From NCBI RefSeq assembly GCF_001039355.2, contig NW_019774291.1:313276-375275 (forward strand): a DNA stretch of 62,000 bases, in the 5' to 3' direction. Within the stretch, counting starts at the first letter, position 1; each line of letters begins with the position of its first letter. This stretch comes from Lingula anatina. Its lineage: Eukaryota > Brachiopoda > Lingulata > Lingulida > Lingulidae. Below, in pieces: positions 58,592-62,000 of this stretch. The position numbers and the translations under genes were made by a program. The notes beneath the pieces were generated by a model, which did no database searches, was not told the origin of the DNA, and was given only the letters and a program-made list of their open reading frames with translations.

Positions 58592-61150
58592 ATTGAATTG
58601 GGTTATGGAGGTATACTTTTTGCTGAGAAACCAACAACAGTTGGTGTGAATTATGGCATAGTTATGAAAATGAAAATAGGCATGCAGGTATTTTAGGGAA
58701 AATAACCTTAAATGTTCTTTTTTCTTACCTTTTTGCGTGGGATAAGAAATATGTGGGTCAGTACATGAGTTTGGAGCATTGAAATGAATTACGGTGTATT
58801 TTCTTGTAGGTAGTGGTGTCATATGATTTTTTCCAGTAAATTTGGCCAAGGTGCGCTTTCCGTTCCTTGCTGTTTAAGCACCCCCCCTCCCCTTTCCCTC
58901 TCTCTATTCACAGAGGATGGTTTGATAGATGTGTGTAGTGAACTCTGGCAATCTGGGTTAGTCACAACATTCCACACATAACTTCTTTGAAGGTACAACA
59001 GATATGGTTACACTGTGGGGTCAGCTTCAGAACAAAAAAACTGACATAATTGTTCTATTTAATATACATGGATGTACCTTTGATTATATATTTCATATTC
59101 TGTTGATTTTTTGTTCATTATATATGCACTGCTGCTTTACTGCATGTAGTATCTTCTGAGGGTTTTTATTCCTGATTGTATGGTTAAGGATGAGGATCAA
59201 GTAACCAACGTTTTGGGCACAGTCTTGTTTTTTTCTCTTTGTTCATGGGCATAATTTAATGACAATGGTGATAATTGATGTCTTAAAAATATGCTACACA
59301 CAAATGTCTGAGCACTGTTTACGAATATTATTACACATCCCCCAATGTTATATGGGGTGTGTGTGTGTGTGTAATAACATAACTATATAAGTATCATGAC
59401 CATCTTCCCATTCAGCCTGGAAATCCAGTTCATCCATTCTGTGTTGCCATCTCACCTAACACAATAAACAACTGGGCTTGGTGCACTCTTAGTGTGTATA
59501 TTTTTACCACTACTGCCAAAACTCGGTAGTCTTCAAACCTCCTGTATTTTCACTTGCCCATAATATATATGAGCAAAGGCATACCTGTGGTGTACCTGTA
59601 ATTAGTGTTGCGTGCTAGCAGTGCATTAAGGTACTCTATGGGGTTTAGTAAGTAGCATTCCTGGGTGATTATTAGATTTCTATCATGCTTGCTATGGAAT
59701 TTATTGTTGAATTATAAATATTCCTGCTACGGCATTTATTGTCACCTTTAATTTGGACACCAAAGGATATACATGATGGTAGTCAAGTGTGTATTGACCA
59801 GGACATAAACCTTATAAGGTTTATCTTGCCATACAATAGGCTTCTTATTTGGGAGATTACCAAGTTTTAATCTTGATTTATATGAAAGCAACTAATTAAA
59901 GAAGTGTTTTACTGCTATTGACATTTCATTTATTGACAAATTGATCAGTTGCAGCAATAGCTTATGAAACAAAAAGCCAAGAGACCAGTTTTCATTTAGA
60001 TATACTTTTTTTACCTGAGGGAATCAGTATGATAAACAGGTGCATTTTATTGGGTAAATACTTACAGCAGCTTATGCTGTGCACGTAAAATACAAGGGCA
60101 GTGCATGAATCTCTCAAGAAAAGGGCACTGAACCCTGTCTATGGATATGTACAAACTGCATACATCGAGGAAGACACAACATCTTACCAAATTTTTTTTT
60201 CAAGTCTCACAGACTCATCCAATTCTAGAAAGGTCAGTGTTAGGTCAGGTCTTGTTGCTGGGTTCAAAGCATGCTACTTTTAGCTTGGGACAGATCTGGA
60301 GCGGGTTTTACCATTTCTACATGTAAACCAATCCCAAAATAAGTAGTTGGGAGATAACGAGGACTTCACATGGCATGCATCATGCCACAAATACAGTATA
60401 CCTGGGGAAATAATCCCCCCTGCCCAACCAAGAAAACTTATTTTAAGGACTGTTAAAGATATACTATCCACTTTTGAAAATGCCCCCCATGTCGTATTTT
60501 TGATGCCTGCATATCTTGCAGGGCTTCTTAAAGTAGCTTTCTCAATTCAGACCTTGAAATTATTTAAACCCCTCAAATATATTATGCTCAATATATAATA
60601 TATGTGCATGATATATTAAATAAATAGAATGATCATTGCATTGTAACTTAAAGCATTCCACAAATACTTAATTGTGTTTAAAAATCAGTTTACCTTTCAC
60701 CTTGTAGTAAAAAAATTGAAATGTTTAAAATTATTATATGATTATCTTTGGTGTAACCTGGATCAATTTAGCAGTGCACAGTGTATACCATTGCTAACTA
60801 ATGCATTCTTATGGGGGAAATCAAATTAATTTTGCATGGTTGAGTGAAAAATATGTGAGATGTAAATGGCAAATGGGCATTATTGTCTGTGTGAACATTT
60901 AATATTAAAGAATGATAATTTTTTAACAGAAGAGTACATAAATATCGTTATGTATAGCCTAATATTTACGAAACTGACACAGAAATTTAACCAGGTGGAA
61001 AATTATTACCTTGCCTTTTTTTCTTGCTTTGTCTTCAAAGGTGTTGTACATGTATAACTCTTTTTTCTGTTTGCATTGTTTGAAGTTTCAAATAAATTTC
61101 ATACATGATTTACATTACCTTGACAGTGCCAAAAACCAAATCCATTTCAA

Positions 61151-61151
<1 letters not shown>
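58591..61151. other. No gene recognised
   Basis: AT-rich; a C7 run near 58881 and (GT)7 near 59357. The two opposing ORFs at 60280-60598 cover the same DNA and match nothing. Confidence 0.4.
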
Positions 61152-61185
<34 letters not shown>

Positions 61186-61186
61186 A

Positions 61187-61213
<27 letters not shown>
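61152..61213. repeat. (CT)n microsatellite
   Basis: About 30 CT units with a TT and an A interruption. A short (GA)9 tract follows at about 61455-61472. Confidence 0.97.
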
Positions 61214-61217
<4 letters not shown>

Positions 61218-62000
61218 ATACAGTTTAATGTTTTTTTTCTCTTTTCTACATTTCTTGTTATCTCATAATGTTATTCAATTCTAGATAAATGCATTATTCA
61301 AATATAGGCAGTCTGACCTCCAACACCACAAAGTTTCAGAACACCCAGGGCAGCATAAAGAGTTTGAAATTGGAACATATCACTTTCATATTGTTGTGAA
61401 TTTTAAAAAGCATCATGACCGCAACCCCAAAATAGTCTGGTTAACAGGTGTTAAGAGAGAGAGAGAGAGAGATTTGAAAACATTAAATGAAGGGAGAAAA
61501 GAGATTATGCATGTGAAAAGTTATTTAGTGATTGATATTCATTTCTAATTTTCTAATAGTAATTATTAAGATGTTTCATCATGTGTAGTAATATATAATA
61601 CTTTGTAGGGATGGACCAGTTTTTCATATTTAGATTTTTAAAGAACTATCAGTTGGTCATTGAATAAAAGCCCTTTCTTCTTTGCAGCAATAGTATTTAG
61701 TCTTACTTGAAAGCTGGTCTATTTTTAAAGTACCAGTCTTATTTTGGTATAACTGTAAAGGTGTACTACTCCTATAGTAGTTAATTAACTTGACTGAATT
61801 GTCTCATTAGGTTTGCTAAGGTAGGATAGATGACTGAGGGTATATATATTTACCCAACCCAGGTCCCTAATGACAGTTCATGAATATAATTCTAATTAGG
61901 TGTATGTATGTGATTGGAAGTCATAGGAATATAATATAATATAGCAACAGAGGACATTGACCTGTTGTAAGAGACTTAGAGGCTTTTTTGGTATTTATCT
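61214..62000. other. No gene recognised
   Basis: AT-rich to the end of the window; a TATATATATTT run near 61840, and no splice-bounded frame of note. Confidence 0.4.

Noticed and set aside
58442-58849. Val-Cys and Thr-His repeat ORFs on both strands
   Set aside because: Translations of the (TG)n microsatellite.
1-62000. CRISPR arrays, operons, phage or bacterial systems, tRNA or rRNA genes
   Set aside because: None seen. Introns, microsatellites and MITEs show this is animal nuclear DNA, and no tRNA-like A/B box pair was noticed.

Overview
This window is eukaryotic nuclear DNA from a draft assembly. It is strongly AT-rich, and its one certain gene is split by canonical GT-AG introns of about 0.2-1 kb. 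It is full of microsatellites and small inverted-repeat elements, and it contains two N-filled gaps of about 300 bases plus a single N at 35105. The gene product resembles animal ZIP11. The 'TGACCTTTGACC'-containing dispersed repeats, short introns and several-percent divergence between duplicated copies suggest a heterozygous marine invertebrate, perhaps a mollusc or other lophotrochozoan. That last step is inference.

Region 1 (1-4881, + strand) holds the 3' eight coding exons of a zinc transporter of the ZIP family, SLC39A11/ZIP11 type. The exon lengths add up to exactly 303 codons including the stop, with consistent phases. The start codon and first transmembrane segment lie upstream of the window. 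Two near-palindromic elements sit in its introns (532-797 and about 1771-1963).

Region 2 (4882-31258) has no gene I can name. It holds a decayed non-LTR retrotransposon reverse-transcriptase fragment (about 6343-6543), two copies of a TTAA-flanked inverted-repeat element (7811 and 19161), and one copy of a 167-bp element with a 5-bp target duplication (15851). It also holds a compound repeat field with DR1-like motifs (16910-18660), a TATA/X-box start-like site (13622-13813) and a promoter-like GC-richer island with exon-like ORFs (22840-23285).

Region 3 (31259-39585) contains the second 167-bp element. Next come two adjacent, nearly identical copies of a roughly 3-kb segment (32103-35104 and 35123-38079), each carrying the same exon-like block. 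The junction has poly-C/poly-G and an N, so it may be either a real tandem duplication or two haplotypes placed end to end. A 313-N gap at 39251-39563 is flanked by the same 22 bases on both sides and is probably spurious.

Region 4 (39586-62000) is again without recognisable genes. It has a duplicated 31-mer, a dispersed repeat pair (47460/49879), a second gap, and an 18-bp-unit degenerate minisatellite (55120-56235) split by a 552-bp TA-flanked inverted-repeat element. It also has long TG and CT microsatellites and several islands of richer, less repetitive sequence that could be conserved regulatory DNA of a distant gene. No new multi-gene system is visible. The most interesting material is the mobile-element families and the duplicated exon-like block.
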